64,000 nucleotides of DNA from PMNU01 sp035479875. GTDB taxonomy: Bacteria; Patescibacteriota; Saccharimonadia; Saccharimonadales; UBA4665. Positions 62,702 to 64,000 of this stretch are shown here, in pieces; the first letter of the stretch is position 1, and each line of letters opens with the position of its first letter. The notes below the pieces were generated by a model. The model was not told the origin of the DNA and did not search any database. It worked only from the letters and a program-made list of their open reading frames with translations. A program made the translations under genes and the position numbers. Where the stretch lies: the NCBI GenBank assembly GCA_035479875.1, contig DATIIH010000011.1, positions 1-64,000 on the forward strand. Direction: 5' to 3'.

Positions 62702-64000
62702 TTTAGACATTAAAGCCTCTTCGGAGGCTTTTTGTATCTGTTGAGGCATGGTTCTAACCACCTCTAGTTGTTCTCGTATGCTTTTTGCGGATTTAGCGAC
62801 AGGTATCAGCCATTCGTTTGGAGTGATAGTTAGCGTCTGATTAAGAAGAGTGGGGTTTTGGCCAATCGCCAGCAGAATATCCTTCTTGTTCGCCAGATCA
62901 CCAGATTTAAACTTATCCTTCGCCCCAGTTAACTTATCAATTGTATCCGTCATAATCTCAAACCAGTTCTTAACGCGGTGTGCAGTATCCGCTTGCTCTT
63001 CTTGTAACGACTTAAGATTAGTCTTAAGTGTTAAGCTCTTCGATTTGTACTCCTCATCATTAATAAGACCACGAGTGGCCATATCGAGTAGTTTATCGAG
63101 TTGCGTCTGGGTTTCTGCGATGGCACGGTGCTGGTTGGTCTGTATACCATCGCGGCCTCTGGCTTCAACTTCTGCCATCTCACGAATGGCACCCATAGCC
63201 CATTCATTCATTTCTGGAACAAGCTCGTAACCATCTAGTAATTCTAGTAACTGCGCATACAAATCATCTTCCTTCATATAAATACTCTTCTGGGAACATC
63301 CTTTGCGCTTTCCGGTGCAATGATAATAGGTATGCATGCTCTCGCCGCCATTGGCTAGTTTCTTCCTTTTGGTCTGAGCGGTAATAGCGCAACCGCAATC
63401 GCCACAGTTGATAAACCCACGAAGAGCAAACTCTTTGCGAGCCACAAGCCGCGGCAACCCCTTACGTCCAAGAAGTGACTGTACTTTGTCGTATTCCTCG
63501 GAAGTGATCATCGCCGGGTATTGAGCGGTGTAATAATGTTCAGGGTCATATGGATCAGGTATTAGACCAGCATACTTTACGTTCCGGAAGGTGTTATACA
63601 GGGCGGTACGGGAAATTCCACCACCGCCAGACTTGTGACGCTTTAAAGTTCTATAGCCCCATTCGTTATTCATAATTGTATGGATGCTCTGGACGCTATA
63701 TTCACCAGTGAGGAATAGATCGAAAGCCCTGCGGATTAATGGAAACCGCTCCGGATCTGCGATGATAGTGGCTTCACCACGGCCCGATAGCGCAGTGCGA
63801 TAGTTGAGATATCCTTCAGGGGCGCGGCCTGTGAGTTGCCCAACTTCACGCTTGCGCGCGTTACCACGACGTATATCTTTACTAAGCTTGGCCGAAAAGT
63901 ACTGCGACTGCGACATAGTCATCTGGAGCATCATCATGCCTTCCGGAGAATTTTCAAAGCCAAAACCAGATGCAAACTTCAGATCCTTGAGTTTATTTTG
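62657..64000 (-). CDS. Large serine recombinase (integrase), N-terminal part outside window
   Basis: The frame is open to the window edge; the visible 447 residues lack the catalytic Ser domain. NSPEGMMMLQMTMSQSQYFS is the end of the resolvase domain, followed by the recombinase domain (ADPERFPLIRRAFDLF ... NVKYAG), a zinc ribbon (CGDCGCAI and YHCTGKRKGC) and a coiled coil. The last 14 residues (WCRERDSNPRRLSQ) are encoded by the antisense of tRNA-Tyr, marking an element end at the tRNA. Confidence 0.9.
   Translation of the reverse strand, partial: QNKLKDLKFASGFGFENSPEGMMMLQMTMSQSQYFSAKLSKDIRRGNARKREVGQLTGRAPEGYLNYRTALSGRGEATIIADPERFPLIRRAFDLFLTGEYSVQSIHTIMNNEWGYRTLKRHKSGGGGISRTALYNTFRNVKYAGLIPDPYDPEHYYTAQYPAMITSEEYDKVQSLLGRKGLPRLVARKEFALRGFINCGDCGCAITAQTKRKKLANGGESMHTYYHCTGKRKGCSQKSIYMKEDDLYAQLLELLDGYELVPEMNEWAMGAIREMAEVEARGRDGIQTNQHRAIAETQTQLDKLLDMATRGLINDEEYKSKSLTLKTNLKSLQEEQADTAHRVKNWFEIMTDTIDKLTGAKDKFKSGDLANKKDILLAIGQNPTLLNQTLTITPNEWLIPVAKSAKSIREQLEVVRTMPQQIQKASEEALMSKWCRERDSNPRRLSQ

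Overview
The window reads as bacterial chromosome from a Candidate Phyla Radiation organism, most likely a Saccharibacterium (TM7). This assignment is inference from gene content; no search was run. Supporting signs: ribosomal protein L30 is missing from its usual slot between S5 and L15; UGA works as a normal stop, which argues against the Gracilibacteria/Absconditabacteria code; genes are packed tightly; many small unrecognised genes sit between conserved operons; and many genes have a -10 box only 6-10 nt before the start codon, implying leaderless mRNAs.

Layout. 1-13.8 kb: end of a ClpC ATPase, a membrane HExxH protein, radA, a PIN-TRAM protein, a class A penicillin-binding protein on the minus strand, tyrS, a methyltransferase, recG, a phospholipase-like protein, rsmD and tRNA-Leu. 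13.8-22.7 kb: mixed accessory region with unknown genes, a phosphoribosyltransferase/SLOG/PfkB-kinase operon behind a leader-peptide attenuator, hisS, tig, and clpP under a CIRCE element. 22.7-34.4 kb: rpoB-rpoC, rpsL-rpsG, two unknown genes and fusA. 34.4-40.2 kb: a PLP-fold protein without its lysine (minus), tuf-rpsJ, idi and several small unknown genes that separate rpsJ from rplC. 40.2-55.8 kb: the S10/spc/alpha ribosomal superoperon (rplC to rplO, secY, infA, rpmJ, rpsM, rpsK, rpsD, rpoA, rplQ, rplM, rpsI), broken only by two unknown genes after secY. 55.8-62.1 kb: a HAD protein (minus), then an attenuator-led operon of a frameshifted GNAT, an M14-type deacylase, trpS, a peptidase-like/RluA fusion and holB, followed by a TPR protein. 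62.1-64 kb: tRNA-Thr, a PD-(D/E)XK endonuclease-like gene, tRNA-Tyr, and the 3' part of a large serine recombinase that runs antisense into tRNA-Tyr, marking the edge of an integrated element.

The most interesting layer is regulatory. Four accessory operons are preceded by a promoter, a short leaderless ORF of 17-24 codons, and an intrinsic terminator just before an SD-led gene. In three of them the end of the leader ORF is complementary to the 5' arm of the terminator, the signature of ribosome-controlled attenuation. The leaders are enriched in different residues: Ile/Leu/Val before the PLP-fold gene, Phe before a small gene, a single well-placed Trp before the trpS operon, and two His before the operon that leads into hisS. 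Other notable points are RNA polymerase beta' and L36 without zinc-ligand cysteines, an EF-G with altered G4 and G5 motifs, two reading-frame breaks, and a clpP promoter whose -35 box lies inside the CIRCE loop.
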